Assembly: GCA_963621245.1 (NCBI GenBank)
Contig: CAVFCW010000004.1
Span: 1-64,000, forward strand
DNA from: SIG603 sp963621245
Lineage (GTDB): Bacteria; Bacillota; Clostridia; Oscillospirales; Acutalibacteraceae
Direction of reading: 5' to 3'
Length of the DNA stretch: 64,000 nucleotides
This document shows, piece by piece, positions 48,188 through 56,685 of the stretch. The notes under the pieces were generated by a model. The model saw only the letters and a list, made by a program, of their open reading frames with translations, had not been told where the DNA came from and searched no databases. How positions within the stretch are numbered: the first letter of the stretch is position 1; the number at the start of each line of letters is the position of its first letter. The position numbers were made by a program, and so were the translations under genes.

Positions 48188-48505
48188 ATGTCTAAGGTTC
48201 ATGTAAAAACAGGCGACAACGTTGTAATCCTCGTTGGTAAGGATAGAGGCAAGCAGGGCAAGGTTCTTGCTGTTTCTCCGAAGGAGAGCAAGGTAATCGT
48301 AGAAGGCTGCAACATGGTCAGCAAGCACGTAAAGCCGAAGAGAATGGGCGAGCAAGGCGGCATCGTAAAGGCTGAGTCCGCTATCTATTCTTCAAAGGTT
48401 CAGATTGTTTGCCCTCGCTGCGGCAAGGCTACAAGAGTTGCACACAAGATTCTTGAGGACGGCTCCAAGGAGCGTATCTGCAAGAAGTGCGGCGAGACAC
48501 TGTAA
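48188..48505 (+). CDS. rplX: 50S ribosomal protein L24 with zinc-ribbon-like tail
   Basis: L24 starts 50S assembly by binding the 5-prime end of 23S rRNA. The KOW core (VILVGKDRGKQGKVLAVSPKESKVIVEGCNMV) is followed by a tail with two CxxC pairs, VCPRCGKATRV and RICKKCGETL, that should bind zinc. The 105 residues match family length. The start overlaps AATGGAGG. Confidence 0.97.
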   Translation: MSKVHVKTGDNVVILVGKDRGKQGKVLAVSPKESKVIVEGCNMVSKHVKPKRMGEQGGIVKAESAIYSSKVQIVCPRCGKATRVAHKILEDGSKERICKKCGETL

Positions 48506-48521
48506 GGAGGACGTTTAAGAA

Positions 48522-49061
48522 ATGGCTAGACTTAAGGAAACATACAAAGCTGAAGTCGCTCCTGCTCTTATGAAAAAGTTCTCTTATAAGAGTGTTATGG
48601 AGATTCCTAAGTTCGATAAGATTGTTATCAACGTAGGTGCCGGCGAAGCAAAAGACAACGCTAAAATCATCGACAACATCAGCGGTGACATCGCAAAGAT
48701 CACCGGTCAGAAGCCGTTGGTTTGTAAGGCAAGAAAATCAGTTGCTAACTTTAAGATCAGAGAGGGCATGCCGATCGGTGTTAAGGTTACACTTCGCGGA
48801 GAGAAAATGTGGGAGTTCATGGACAGACTCTTCAACGTTGCTCTTCCGAGAGTTCGTGACTTCAGAGGAATCAATCCTAATTCCTTCGATGGTCGCGGAA
48901 ACTACAACATGGGTATCAAGGAGCAGCTCATCTTCCCCGAGATCGAGTACGATAAGATCGACAAGGTTCGCGGAATGGACATCTGCTTCGTAACAACCGC
49001 AAATACAGACGAAGAGGCTCGTGAGCTCTTAACACTCATGGGTGCACCGTTTGAGAAGTAA
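48522..49061 (+). CDS. rplE: 50S ribosomal protein L5
   Basis: L5 carries 5S rRNA in the central protuberance. The 179 residues contain NVGAGEAKDNAK, the loop TGQKPLVCKARKSVANFKIREG, and GRGNYNMGIKEQLIFPEI. AGGAGGACG precedes the ATG. Confidence 0.98.
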   Translation: MARLKETYKAEVAPALMKKFSYKSVMEIPKFDKIVINVGAGEAKDNAKIIDNISGDIAKITGQKPLVCKARKSVANFKIREGMPIGVKVTLRGEKMWEFMDRLFNVALPRVRDFRGINPNSFDGRGNYNMGIKEQLIFPEIEYDKIDKVRGMDICFVTTANTDEEARELLTLMGAPFEK

Positions 49062-49075
49062 GGAGGATATGCACT

Positions 49076-49261
49076 GTGGCAAAGACATCAATGAAAATCA
49101 AGCAGCAGAGAGATCAGAAGTTCTCTACCAGAGAGTACAACAGATGTAAGATCTGCGGCAGACCGCATGCCTACCTTAGAAAGTTTGGCATTTGCCGTAT
49201 CTGCTTCCGTGAACTCGCTTATAAGGGCCAGATTCCGGGTGTTAAGAAGGCAAGCTGGTAA
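49076..49261 (+). CDS. rpsZ: 30S ribosomal protein S14, zinc-binding type
   Basis: This is the short C+ form of S14. The 61 residues have CKICGRP and CRICFREL, four cysteines for one zinc. The long zinc-free paralog is not in this window. GTG start with AAGGAGG upstream. It places S14 between L5 and S8, as in most Firmicutes. Confidence 0.98.
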   Translation: MAKTSMKIKQQRDQKFSTREYNRCKICGRPHAYLRKFGICRICFRELAYKGQIPGVKKASW

Positions 49262-49284
49262 GAAAGCAAAAGGAGGACAAAATC

Positions 49285-49683
49285 ATGCAGATTACAGATC
49301 CAATCGCAGATCTGCTTACCCGTATTCGCAACGCTTTGTCAGCGAAGCATGATACTGTTACAGTTCCTGCTTCTAACATGAAGAAGGCTATCTGCCAGAT
49401 TCTTGTTGACGAGGGATACATCAAGGGCTTTACAGTTGAAGAAGACGGCAAGCAGGGTATCATCACAATCAATCTTAAGTATGCACAGGGCAAAGAGGCA
49501 GTTATTAAGGGACTCAAGAGAGTTTCCAAGCCCGGCCTTCGCATCTATTCAAATGCAGAAGAGCTTCCGAAGGTCATGAAGGGCCTCGGTATCGCTATCA
49601 TTTCTACTTCCAAGGGCGTCATGACAGACCGTGAGGCTAGAAAGCAGAATATCGGCGGCGAAGTTCTCGCATTCATCTGGTAA
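49285..49683 (+). CDS. rpsH: 30S ribosomal protein S8
   Basis: S8 is a primary binder of the central 16S domain and, in E. coli, the repressor of the spc operon. The 132 residues start MQITDPIADLLTRIRNA and end with GIAIISTSKGVMTDREARK...GGEVLAFIW. AAAAGGAGGAC upstream. Confidence 0.98.
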   Translation: MQITDPIADLLTRIRNALSAKHDTVTVPASNMKKAICQILVDEGYIKGFTVEEDGKQGIITINLKYAQGKEAVIKGLKRVSKPGLRIYSNAEELPKVMKGLGIAIISTSKGVMTDREARKQNIGGEVLAFIW

Positions 49684-49703
49684 TTGAAGGGAGGGGCAAT
49701 AAC

Positions 49704-50246
49704 ATGTCTAGAATTGGAAGAAAACCTATAAATATTCCCGCAGGCGTTGAGGTAAAGGTCGACGGTTCTGTTGTTACTGTTAAGGGTCCTAAGGGCACAC
49801 TTACACAGAAGTTCAACTCTAAGATGAACATAGCAGTTGAGGGCACAGAGATTATTGTTTCAAGACCCGACGATACCAAGGAGAGCAAGTCACTTCACGG
49901 CCTCACAAGATCACTTATTGCTAACATGGTAACAGGTGTTACTGAGGAGTTTAAGAAGGAGCTTGAGGTTAACGGCGTTGGTTACCGTGTAGCAAAGAAG
50001 GGCAATGTCCTTGAGATGACACTCGGTTACTCACACCTTGTTAACGTTAGCGAGACAGAGGACATCAAGATTGATGTTCCTGCTCCGAACAAGATCATCA
50101 TCCATGGTCCTGACAAGCAGAAGGTTGGTCAGTTCGCAGCTGAGGTTCGCGAGAAGAGACCGCCGGAGCCGTATAAGGGCAAGGGTATTAAGTATGTCGA
50201 CGAAGTTATCCGTCGCAAAGAAGGTAAAGCCGGTAAGGGCAAATAA
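49704..50246 (+). CDS. rplF: 50S ribosomal protein L6
   Basis: L6 lies beside the sarcin-ricin loop near the factor-binding site. The 180 residues show the two repeated domains, starting MSRIGRKPINIPAGVEVKV and ending with GQFAAEVREKRPPEPYKGKGIKY. GAAGGGAGG precedes the ATG. Confidence 0.98.
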   Translation: MSRIGRKPINIPAGVEVKVDGSVVTVKGPKGTLTQKFNSKMNIAVEGTEIIVSRPDDTKESKSLHGLTRSLIANMVTGVTEEFKKELEVNGVGYRVAKKGNVLEMTLGYSHLVNVSETEDIKIDVPAPNKIIIHGPDKQKVGQFAAEVREKRPPEPYKGKGIKYVDEVIRRKEGKAGKGK

Positions 50247-50264
50247 GATAGGAGAGTGTTTTAA

Positions 50265-50624
50265 ATGGTTTCAAAGGCTGATAAGAATGCAGCAAGACTT
50301 CGCCGCCATAAGAGAGTTCGCGGCAAGATTTCTGGCACAGCAGAAAGACCTCGCCTTAATGTCTACCGTTCATCCGCTAACATCTATGCCCAGATTATCG
50401 ACGATACTAAGGGCGTAACACTCGTATCCGCATCTACTGTAGAGAAGGATTTTGAGGGTAACGGAAGCAACAAGGTCGCTGCTAAAAAAGTTGGCGAGAC
50501 AATCGCTAAGAGAGCAATCGAGAAGGGCATCACAGATGTCGTCTTCGATCGTGGTGGCTACATATTCCATGGCCGTGTCGCAGAGCTGGCCGCTGGCGCC
50601 CGTGAGGGTGGCCTGAACTTCTAA
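50265..50624 (+). CDS. rplR: 50S ribosomal protein L18
   Basis: L18 binds 5S rRNA with L5. The 119 residues contain RRHKRVRGKISGTAERPRLNVYRSSANIYAQIIDD and the end FDRGGYIFHGRVAELAAGAREGGLNF. ATAGGAGAG upstream. The spacing is that of one transcript. Confidence 0.98.
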   Translation: MVSKADKNAARLRRHKRVRGKISGTAERPRLNVYRSSANIYAQIIDDTKGVTLVSASTVEKDFEGNGSNKVAAKKVGETIAKRAIEKGITDVVFDRGGYIFHGRVAELAAGAREGGLNF

Positions 50625-50636
50625 TAGGAGGATATT

Positions 50637-51137
50637 ATGGCTAGTAAAATTGACGCAAGTGCATTAGAATTAAAAGAAAACGTAGTTGCTATCAACCGTG
50701 TTTCCAAGACTGTCAAAGGTGGTCGTATCTATAAGTTCGCTGCTTTGGTAGTTGTCGGAGACGGAAACGGCACTGTAGGTTTTGGTATCGGTAAGTCCGG
50801 TGAAGTTCCGGACGCTATCCGTAAGGGTATTGAGGATGCTAAGAAGAACCTCATCAAGGTTTCTCTCAAGGGCACAACAATTCCTCACGAGATCATCGGC
50901 GAGTTCGGCGCAGGTAAAGTTCTTCTTAAGCCCGCTGCTCCCGGTACCGGTGTTATCGCAGGCGGCGCAGTTCGTGCTGTTGTCGATTGCGTAGGCATCA
51001 CCGACATCAGAACTAAGGTTTTGAGAACAAACAACCCGTGCAACGTTGTAAGAGCAACTCTCGAGGGACTCAACGCTCTTCGCTCTGCTGAAGAGGTTGC
51101 TGCAATCCGCGGCAAGTCCGTCAAAGAGATTTTATAA
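50637..51137 (+). CDS. rpsE: 30S ribosomal protein S5
   Basis: S5 lies at the mRNA entry and affects accuracy. The 166 residues include RVSKTVKGGRIYKFAALVVVGDGNG and VGFGIGKSGEVPDAIRKG. The usual loop is intact, with no obvious spectinomycin-resistance change visible. ATAGGAGG precedes the start. Confidence 0.98.
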   Translation: MASKIDASALELKENVVAINRVSKTVKGGRIYKFAALVVVGDGNGTVGFGIGKSGEVPDAIRKGIEDAKKNLIKVSLKGTTIPHEIIGEFGAGKVLLKPAAPGTGVIAGGAVRAVVDCVGITDIRTKVLRTNNPCNVVRATLEGLNALRSAEEVAAIRGKSVKEIL

Positions 51138-51154
51138 TAAGGAGGCTGCAAATT

Positions 51155-51322
51155 ATGGAAATTACTCTTGTTAAAAGCTTAATCGGCGCCAAGAAAGATC
51201 AGATTGCAACCGCCTACTCACTCGGTCTTCGTAAGATCGGTGACAAGACTGAGCAGCCTTATAACGCTCAGACAGCCGGTAAGGTGCACAAGATTGTTCA
51301 CCTTGTTAAGGTAACAAAGTAA
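51155..51322 (+). CDS. rpmD: 50S ribosomal protein L30
   Basis: L30 is a small late-assembly protein. The 55 residues start MEITLVKSLIGAKKDQIATA, have the SLGLRKIGD turn, and end KIVHLVKVTK. AAGGAGG lies eight bases before the ATG. Gene order S5-L30-L15 is as expected. Confidence 0.97.
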   Translation: MEITLVKSLIGAKKDQIATAYSLGLRKIGDKTEQPYNAQTAGKVHKIVHLVKVTK

Positions 51323-51338
51323 GGGGAGGTGCACTGAT

Positions 51339-51779
51339 ATGAAACTTAACGAGCTTACAAAGGTACCCGGTTCAACAACCAAGGCTAAGAGAATCGGCAG
51401 AGGTTACGGTTCCGGTAACGGTAAGACAGCTGGTAAGGGACATAAGGGTCAGAAGGCCAGAGCAGGTCACGGATTCCGTCCGGGCTTCGAAGGCGGCCAG
51501 ATGCCTCTCCAGAGAAGAATCCCGAAGAGAGGATTCAACAATATCTTCGCTGAGGATTGGACAGCAATCAACGTAGCAGATCTCGAGGTTTTCGAGAACG
51601 GCGCAACAGTTGACGTAGCTGCTCTTGCTAGCGCAGGTATCGTAAGAAGAAACGCAAAAAATGTAAAGGTTCTTTCCAACGGCGAACTCACAAAGTCACT
51701 TACTGTTAAGGTTGGTGCTTATTCCGAGGCTGCAAAGGCTAAGATTGAGGCAGCAGGAGGAAAGGCTGAGGTGATCTAA
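51339..51779 (+). CDS. rplO: 50S ribosomal protein L15
   Basis: L15 contacts many 23S helices. The 146 residues have the long Gly/Lys-rich N-terminal arm (GRGYGSGNGKTAGKGHKGQKARAG) and the RIPKRGFNN segment. GGGGAGG precedes the ATG. Its stop is separated from the secY start by a single base. Confidence 0.98.
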   Translation: MKLNELTKVPGSTTKAKRIGRGYGSGNGKTAGKGHKGQKARAGHGFRPGFEGGQMPLQRRIPKRGFNNIFAEDWTAINVADLEVFENGATVDVAALASAGIVRRNAKNVKVLSNGELTKSLTVKVGAYSEAAKAKIEAAGGKAEVI

Positions 51780-51780
51780 G

Positions 51781-53094
51781 GTGTTTAACACACTAAGAAA
51801 TGCTTGGAAAATTCCAGACCTCAGAAAAAAACTCCTTTTCACAGTTTTGATTATCGTCGCTTTCAGATTCGGTTCCGTTGTTCCGGTTCCGTTTCTGAAT
51901 GCATCTGCTCTTAACGAGCTTATGCAGTCCGTTAACGAAAGCGGCACCGCACTCGGTTATATCAACATGCTCACAGGTGGTGCGTTCTCATACGCAACCC
52001 TGTTTGCACTCGGTATTACCCCGTATATCAACTCTTCCATCATTATCCAGCTTTTGACGGTTGCCATCCCGGCACTTGAGAAGCTTGCTAAAGAGGGAGA
52101 GGAAGGCAGAAAGAAGATTGCCGCAATCACAAGATATGTGACAGTCGGTTTAGGCCTTATCCAGGGTACTGCTTATTACTTCTACCTCAAGAACAGCGGC
52201 ATTACCGTTTATTCTTCCGGTTTCAGCGCAGTATTCACAGGTATCGTAATTATCCTCACATTCACAGCGGGCACAGCTCTTATCATGTGGATGGGTGAGC
52301 AGATAAACCAGTATGGTGTGGGCAATGGTATCTCCATCATACTTTTCGCAGGTATTGTTTCAAGACTTCCTTCAACCTGCTCTCAGCTCTGGACATACTT
52401 CAAGGCTGCAATAGACGATCCGTCAAACTACGGCAAATACTTCGTATTCGCTCCGTTGTTTGTAATTCTCTTCCTTGCAGTTATCTGGATTATCGTCTTT
52501 ATGAACGACGCAGAGAGAAGAATTCCGATTCAGTACGCAAAGAAGGTAGTCGGCAGAAAGATGTACGGCGGCCAGAGCTCTCACTTACCTATTAAGGTAA
52601 CCATGAGCGGCGTTATGCCAATCATCTTCGCTTCAGCTATTCTTTCTATTCCAAGCACAATTCAGCTGTTTGTTACTCCGAAGTCCGGCTTCTGGAAAGC
52701 ATTCTTCAATGCATTCTCTTCAACAGGCTGGCTTTACTCGGTTCTTTACTTCTTGTTCATCATTGTATTTGCTTATTTCTACATGAGCATTCAGTACAAT
52801 CCGATCGAGATTGCAAACAACCTCAGAACAAACAACGGTACTATTCCGGGCATCAGACCGGGCAGACCGACAGCTGAGTTTATCAGCAAGATCCTCGCAA
52901 AGGTCACACTCATCGGAGCGTTGTTCCTTGCAGTTATAGCTATTGTTCCTATCATCTACGGTAACATTACCAGCATGGGCAGAATGTCCATGGGCGGTAC
53001 TTCCGTCATCATTATGGTTGGTGTTGCTCTTGAGACCGTAAAGCAAATCGAATCTCAAATGATGATGCGTCATTATAAGGGATTCCTTGACTAA
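51781..53094 (+). CDS. secY: Preprotein translocase subunit SecY
   Basis: SecY is the protein-conducting channel of the Sec system, with SecE and SecG. The 437 residues hold ten membrane helices, starting with RKKLLFTVLIIVAFRFGSVVPVPF. The plug and pore region is GGAFSYATLFALGITPYINSSIIIQLL, and the cytoplasmic tip is ERRIPIQYAKKVVGRKMYGGQSSHLPIK. GTG start one base after the rplO stop, with AGGTGATC upstream, so it depends on coupled translation. Confidence 0.98.
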   Translation: MFNTLRNAWKIPDLRKKLLFTVLIIVAFRFGSVVPVPFLNASALNELMQSVNESGTALGYINMLTGGAFSYATLFALGITPYINSSIIIQLLTVAIPALEKLAKEGEEGRKKIAAITRYVTVGLGLIQGTAYYFYLKNSGITVYSSGFSAVFTGIVIILTFTAGTALIMWMGEQINQYGVGNGISIILFAGIVSRLPSTCSQLWTYFKAAIDDPSNYGKYFVFAPLFVILFLAVIWIIVFMNDAERRIPIQYAKKVVGRKMYGGQSSHLPIKVTMSGVMPIIFASAILSIPSTIQLFVTPKSGFWKAFFNAFSSTGWLYSVLYFLFIIVFAYFYMSIQYNPIEIANNLRTNNGTIPGIRPGRPTAEFISKILAKVTLIGALFLAVIAIVPIIYGNITSMGRMSMGGTSVIIMVGVALETVKQIESQMMMRHYKGFLD

Positions 53095-53115
53095 TGAGGA
53101 GTTTAGTAGTATAAT

Positions 53116-53748
53116 ATGAAGCTGATCCTTTTAGGTGCTCCGGGAGCCGGAAAAGGCACCCAGGCAGAGAAAATCTGCGAAGCATATAAAATACCAACAA
53201 TTTCAACAGGAAATATTCTCCGTGCAGCGCTGAAGAGCGGCTCAGAGATCGGACTTAAGGCAAAATCTTACATGGAGTCCGGAGCTTTGGTTCCGGATGA
53301 GGTTCTCATTGAGATCATCAAAGACAGATTAGCCGAGAAGGACTGCGAGAATGGTTTCATCCTCGACGGTTTCCCGAGAACGATCCCCCAGGCCGAGGCT
53401 CTGGATTCCATGGGCGTGGACATCGATAAGTGCCTCAATATAGAGGTTGCCGATGATGCAATCGTCGCAAGAATGTCCGGACGCCGTGTCTGCGAGAAGT
53501 GCGGTGCTTCTTATCACGTTATGTTTAAGAAGCCGAGTGCTGAAGGAATCTGCGATTCCTGCGGCGGCACCCTTGTTCAGCGTAAGGATGATGAAGAATC
53601 AACCGTTCTTGCAAGACTCAAAAACTATCACAGTCAGACTGAGCCTCTTAAGAACTATTATGAGAAGCAGGGCAAATTGGTTTCCGTCGAGGGCACAGGC
53701 TCAATCGAAGAAATCACAAAGGCTTGCTTAAAAGCACTCGAGGCATAA
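53116..53748 (+). CDS. adk: Adenylate kinase, zinc-type lid
   Basis: Adk converts AMP and ATP to two ADP. The 210 residues have the P-loop GAPGAGKGT (7-15), the AMP-binding DGFPRT, and a long lid whose four cysteines (RVCEKCGASYH, GICDSCGG) bind structural zinc, as in Gram-positive bacteria. The following gene starts two bases after its stop. Confidence 0.98.
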   Translation: MKLILLGAPGAGKGTQAEKICEAYKIPTISTGNILRAALKSGSEIGLKAKSYMESGALVPDEVLIEIIKDRLAEKDCENGFILDGFPRTIPQAEALDSMGVDIDKCLNIEVADDAIVARMSGRRVCEKCGASYHVMFKKPSAEGICDSCGGTLVQRKDDEESTVLARLKNYHSQTEPLKNYYEKQGKLVSVEGTGSIEEITKACLKALEA

Positions 53749-53749
53749 A

Positions 53750-54505
53750 ATGATTATTCTTAAGACCAGTCGTGAATTAGCACTTATGAGAGAAGCCGGA
53801 AGGATATCTCAGCGAGCATTAATGCTCGGCGGTGAGGCTGTGGAACCGGGTGTTTCAACCTGGGAAATAGATAAGATTATTCGCGAGTATATCGAGAAGT
53901 CGGGCGCTAAGCCCAACTTTCTCGGTTACGGCGATTTTCCTGCAAGTGCTTGCATATCGGTGAATGATACTGTCATCCACGGCATACCATCCAAAAAGCA
54001 GATCCTCAAAAAAGGCGACATCGTTTCAATCGACACAGGAGCTGTTATCAACGGTTTCAATGGCGACAACGCATGGACGTTCGCTTGCGGTGAAGTGAGC
54101 GAAGAGGCTCAGAAGCTTATGGATACTACGAGAGAAGCACTGTTCAAAGGCATCGAGCAGGCCCGTCCCGGAAACAGGGTGGGTGACATCGGTCACGCAG
54201 TGCAGGAGTATGTCGAAGCTCGCGGTTACTCGGTTGTACGAGATTTTGTCGGCCACGGAGTAGGCGCAAAGCTACATGAAGACCCCAGCGTTCCTAACTA
54301 CGGTAAGGAAGGAAGGGGAGTTCGACTTCTGCCGGGCATGGTAATCGCCATTGAACCAATGGTTAACGTCGGTGATTTCAGAGTTAAAGTTCTGAACGAC
54401 GGTTGGACCACAAAAACTATCGACGGAAAACTGGCTGCCCACTTTGAGCACACAATTGCCATCACAACAAACGGCCCCGTTATTCTGACGAATGCGGACG
54501 ATTGA
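53750..54505 (+). CDS. map: Methionine aminopeptidase, type I
   Basis: Map removes the first methionine from new proteins with two metal ions. The 251 residues contain the substrate histidine region (TVIHGIPSKK) and the metal ligands in SIDTGAVINGFNGDNA, FVGHGVGAKLHEDP and IAIEPMVN, with a final glutamate in HFEHTIAIT. All five ligands are present. The start lies one base after the adk stop. Confidence 0.97.
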   Translation: MIILKTSRELALMREAGRISQRALMLGGEAVEPGVSTWEIDKIIREYIEKSGAKPNFLGYGDFPASACISVNDTVIHGIPSKKQILKKGDIVSIDTGAVINGFNGDNAWTFACGEVSEEAQKLMDTTREALFKGIEQARPGNRVGDIGHAVQEYVEARGYSVVRDFVGHGVGAKLHEDPSVPNYGKEGRGVRLLPGMVIAIEPMVNVGDFRVKVLNDGWTTKTIDGKLAAHFEHTIAITTNGPVILTNADD

Positions 54506-54513
54506 GGTGGCAC

Positions 54514-54756
54514 GTGTTTCAAAGAGGACAATTAGTTATGTCTAAAGCAGGCAAGGAAAAGGATAAGTTTTTAGTCGTTGTCGGCATAGAGAAAAATATG
54601 CTCATGCTTTGCGACGGCAAGAGGCGTACCCTTGAGAAGCCTAAGCTCAAAAAGGATATTCATGTTCAAAAGACAAATATCTTTTTAAAAGAAGAACAGC
54701 TTTTGACAGACAAGAAGATAAGACATGCGTTAAAGGATCATAACGCAAAAGGTTAA
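54514..54756 (+). CDS. KOW-domain RNA-binding protein of the spc cluster
   Basis: A small KOW-type protein found between map and infA in many clostridia and bacilli. The 80 residues read FQRGQLVMSKAGKEKDKFLVVVGIEKNML and KLKKDIHVQKTNI; a ribosome-linked role is assumed but not proven. I chose the GTG at 54514, with GAGGTGG upstream. A TTG at 54502 overlaps map, and the ATG at 54538 would cut into the KOW strand. Confidence 0.85.
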   Translation: MFQRGQLVMSKAGKEKDKFLVVVGIEKNMLMLCDGKRRTLEKPKLKKDIHVQKTNIFLKEEQLLTDKKIRHALKDHNAKG

Positions 54757-54768
54757 TGGAGGATATAA

Positions 54769-54987
54769 ATGTCTAGACAGGACGTAATCGAACTTGAAGG
54801 CGTCGTTAAAGAAGCTCTGCCTAACGCAACATTTAATGTTGAGCTTCCGAACGGCCACGTTATCTTAGCTCACATTTCGGGAAAGCTCAGAATGAACTAC
54901 ATCCGAATTCTTCCCGGTGATAAGGTAACAATCGAGATGTCACCGTACGATCTCACAAAGGGACGTATCACGTGGCGCTCTAAGTAA
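54769..54987 (+). CDS. infA: Translation initiation factor IF-1
   Basis: IF-1 closes the A site during initiation. The 72 residues are the standard S1-fold protein: MSRQDVIELEGVVKEALPNATFNVELPNGH and RILPGDKVTIEMSPYDLTKGRITWR. AATGGAGG precedes the ATG. Confidence 0.98.
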   Translation: MSRQDVIELEGVVKEALPNATFNVELPNGHVILAHISGKLRMNYIRILPGDKVTIEMSPYDLTKGRITWRSK

Positions 54988-55031
54988 GAAATTAAAACGA
55001 ATTTTAATCCCACTTTAAGGAGGGCACACAA

Positions 55032-55145
55032 ATGAAAGTCAGACCTTCTGTTAAGAAAATGTGTGAAAAATGCAAGATCATCAAGCGCAAGGGTAAGATC
55101 ATGGTTATTTGTGAGAACCCTAAGCACAAGCAGCGCCAGGGTTAA
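55032..55145 (+). CDS. rpmJ: 50S ribosomal protein L36
   Basis: L36 is the smallest 50S protein. The 37 residues MKVRPSVKKMCEKCK...VICENPKHKQRQG have three cysteines and a histidine for zinc (the C+ form). AAGGAGGG lies nine bases upstream. It begins the alpha-type section, before S13. Confidence 0.98.
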   Translation: MKVRPSVKKMCEKCKIIKRKGKIMVICENPKHKQRQG

Positions 55146-55179
55146 TTACCCGGTGTCAAACTAATGGAGGTGCAAAAGC

Positions 55180-55548
55180 ATGGCTCGTATTTCAGGTATT
55201 GACTTACCAAGAGACAAGAGAATCGAGATTGCTCTTACATACATCTACGGTATCGGCCGTAAGACAGCTACAGACATCTGCGCAAACACAGGCGTAGATC
55301 CTGACATCAGAGTAAGAGACCTTTCTGAGGATGACGCTCAGAAAATCAGAGATTATATAGATCAGAACTGCGTAGTTGAAGGTGATCTTCGCCGTGACGT
55401 AGCTTTTGATATTAAGAGACTTATCGAGATTGGCTGCTACCGTGGCGTTCGTCACAGAAAGGGCTTACCGGTAAGAGGTCAGCGTTCTAAGACCAATGCA
55501 AGAACACGCAAGGGTCCTAGAAAGACAATGGCAAACAAGAAGAAGTAA
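55180..55548 (+). CDS. rpsM: 30S ribosomal protein S13
   Basis: S13 bridges to the 50S and touches P-site tRNA with its tail. The 122 residues start MARISGIDLPRDKRIEIALTYIYGIG and contain CYRGVRHRKGLPVRGQRSKTNARTRKG. AATGGAGG precedes the ATG. Confidence 0.98.
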   Translation: MARISGIDLPRDKRIEIALTYIYGIGRKTATDICANTGVDPDIRVRDLSEDDAQKIRDYIDQNCVVEGDLRRDVAFDIKRLIEIGCYRGVRHRKGLPVRGQRSKTNARTRKGPRKTMANKKK

Positions 55549-55564
55549 TCGGAGGGATCATTAA

Positions 55565-55969
55565 ATGGCAGCAGTAAAAGGTAAAAAAGCTACCACAGTT
55601 CGCAGACGCCGTGAGCGCAAGAACATTGAGCGTGGAGCTGCTCATATCCAGTCCACTTTTAACAATACAATCGTAACAATCACAGACCTTCAGGGCAATG
55701 CTGTTTCATGGGCAAGCGCAGGCGAGCTCGGATTCCGCGGCTCAAGAAAGTCTACTCCGTTTGCAGCACAGTCCGCTGCAGAGACAGCTGCTAAGGCTGC
55801 TATGGATCATGGTATGAAGACAGTTGAGGTCTACGTAAAGGGACCGGGAGCAGGCCGTGAGGCAGCTATCCGTGCTCTTCAGGCAACAGGTCTTGAAGTT
55901 TACATGATTAAGGATGTTACACCAATCCCACATAACGGATGCCGTCCTCCCAAGAGAAGACGTGTATAA
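55565..55969 (+). CDS. rpsK: 30S ribosomal protein S11
   Basis: S11 lies on the platform and contacts mRNA upstream of the start codon. The 134 residues include GAAHIQSTFNNTIVTITD, GFRGSRKSTPFAAQ and the end VTPIPHNGCRPPKRRRV. CGGAGGG precedes the ATG. Confidence 0.98.
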   Translation: MAAVKGKKATTVRRRRERKNIERGAAHIQSTFNNTIVTITDLQGNAVSWASAGELGFRGSRKSTPFAAQSAAETAAKAAMDHGMKTVEVYVKGPGAGREAAIRALQATGLEVYMIKDVTPIPHNGCRPPKRRRV

Positions 55970-55989
55970 CCGAGCAGGAGGTATAGATA

Positions 55990-56595
55990 ATGGCAAAGAA
56001 TATGCAGCCAATCGCTAAGCGCTGCAAAGCGCTCGGCCTGTCACCCGCAGTAATGGGTTACTCCAAGAAGACAACTAACCGCAACCCGAAGGGCACCATG
56101 AGACGTAAGCAGACAGAGTACGGTCTCCAGCTCAACGAGAAGCAGAAGGTTAAGTTCGTATATGGCGTTCTCGAGAAGCAGTTCCACGATTATTACCTCA
56201 AGGCTGAGAAGGCTGAGGGAATCACCGGTGAGAATCTTCTTTGCTTACTCGAGAGAAGATTAGACAACGTTGTATTCCGTGCAGGATTTGCAACAACACG
56301 CCGCGAGGCAAGACAGTCCGTTACACACGGCCACTTCCTCGTAAACGGTAAGAAGGTTGATATCCCGTCCTACCAGGTAAAGGCTGGCGACGTCATCGAG
56401 GTTTGTGAGAAGAGCAGATCAAGCGCTAGATTCTCCAAGTTTGTCGGTGCTGACGCAGTTGAGGTTACTTTACCGGCTTGGATCGAGAGACCGAACAAGG
56501 ACGAGCTCAAAGTTCAGCTCACAAGACTCCCTGTTCGTGCAGATGTTGACTTCCCTGTAGAAGAGCATCTCATCGTCGAGTTGTACTCCAAGTAA
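55990..56595 (+). CDS. rpsD: 30S ribosomal protein S4
   Basis: S4 is a primary 16S binder and, in many bacteria, an autoregulator. The 201 residues start with the diverged MAKNMQPIAKRCKALGLSPAVMG and lack the four-cysteine zinc knuckle of some Gram-positive S4. The S4 domain is RRLDNVVFRAGFATTRREARQSVTHGHFLVNGKKV. It sits in the alpha section before rpoA. Confidence 0.97.
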   Translation: MAKNMQPIAKRCKALGLSPAVMGYSKKTTNRNPKGTMRRKQTEYGLQLNEKQKVKFVYGVLEKQFHDYYLKAEKAEGITGENLLCLLERRLDNVVFRAGFATTRREARQSVTHGHFLVNGKKVDIPSYQVKAGDVIEVCEKSRSSARFSKFVGADAVEVTLPAWIERPNKDELKVQLTRLPVRADVDFPVEEHLIVELYSK

Positions 56596-56610
56596 TGCCC
56601 CTAAAAATAA

Positions 56611-56650
56611 GTCCCCTAAAGGAAATATTATTTTCTTCAGGACATTTTTT
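56611..56650 (+). terminator. Attenuator-like hairpin between rpsD and rpoA
   Basis: The stretch GTCC...GGAC (56611-56643), with a mostly paired A/T interior, is followed by ATTTTTT. A partial terminator here could lower rpoA expression against ribosomal proteins. Confidence 0.5.
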
Positions 56651-56685
56651 GAGCAATTTTTTGCTGATTGTAAAGGAGGATCGCG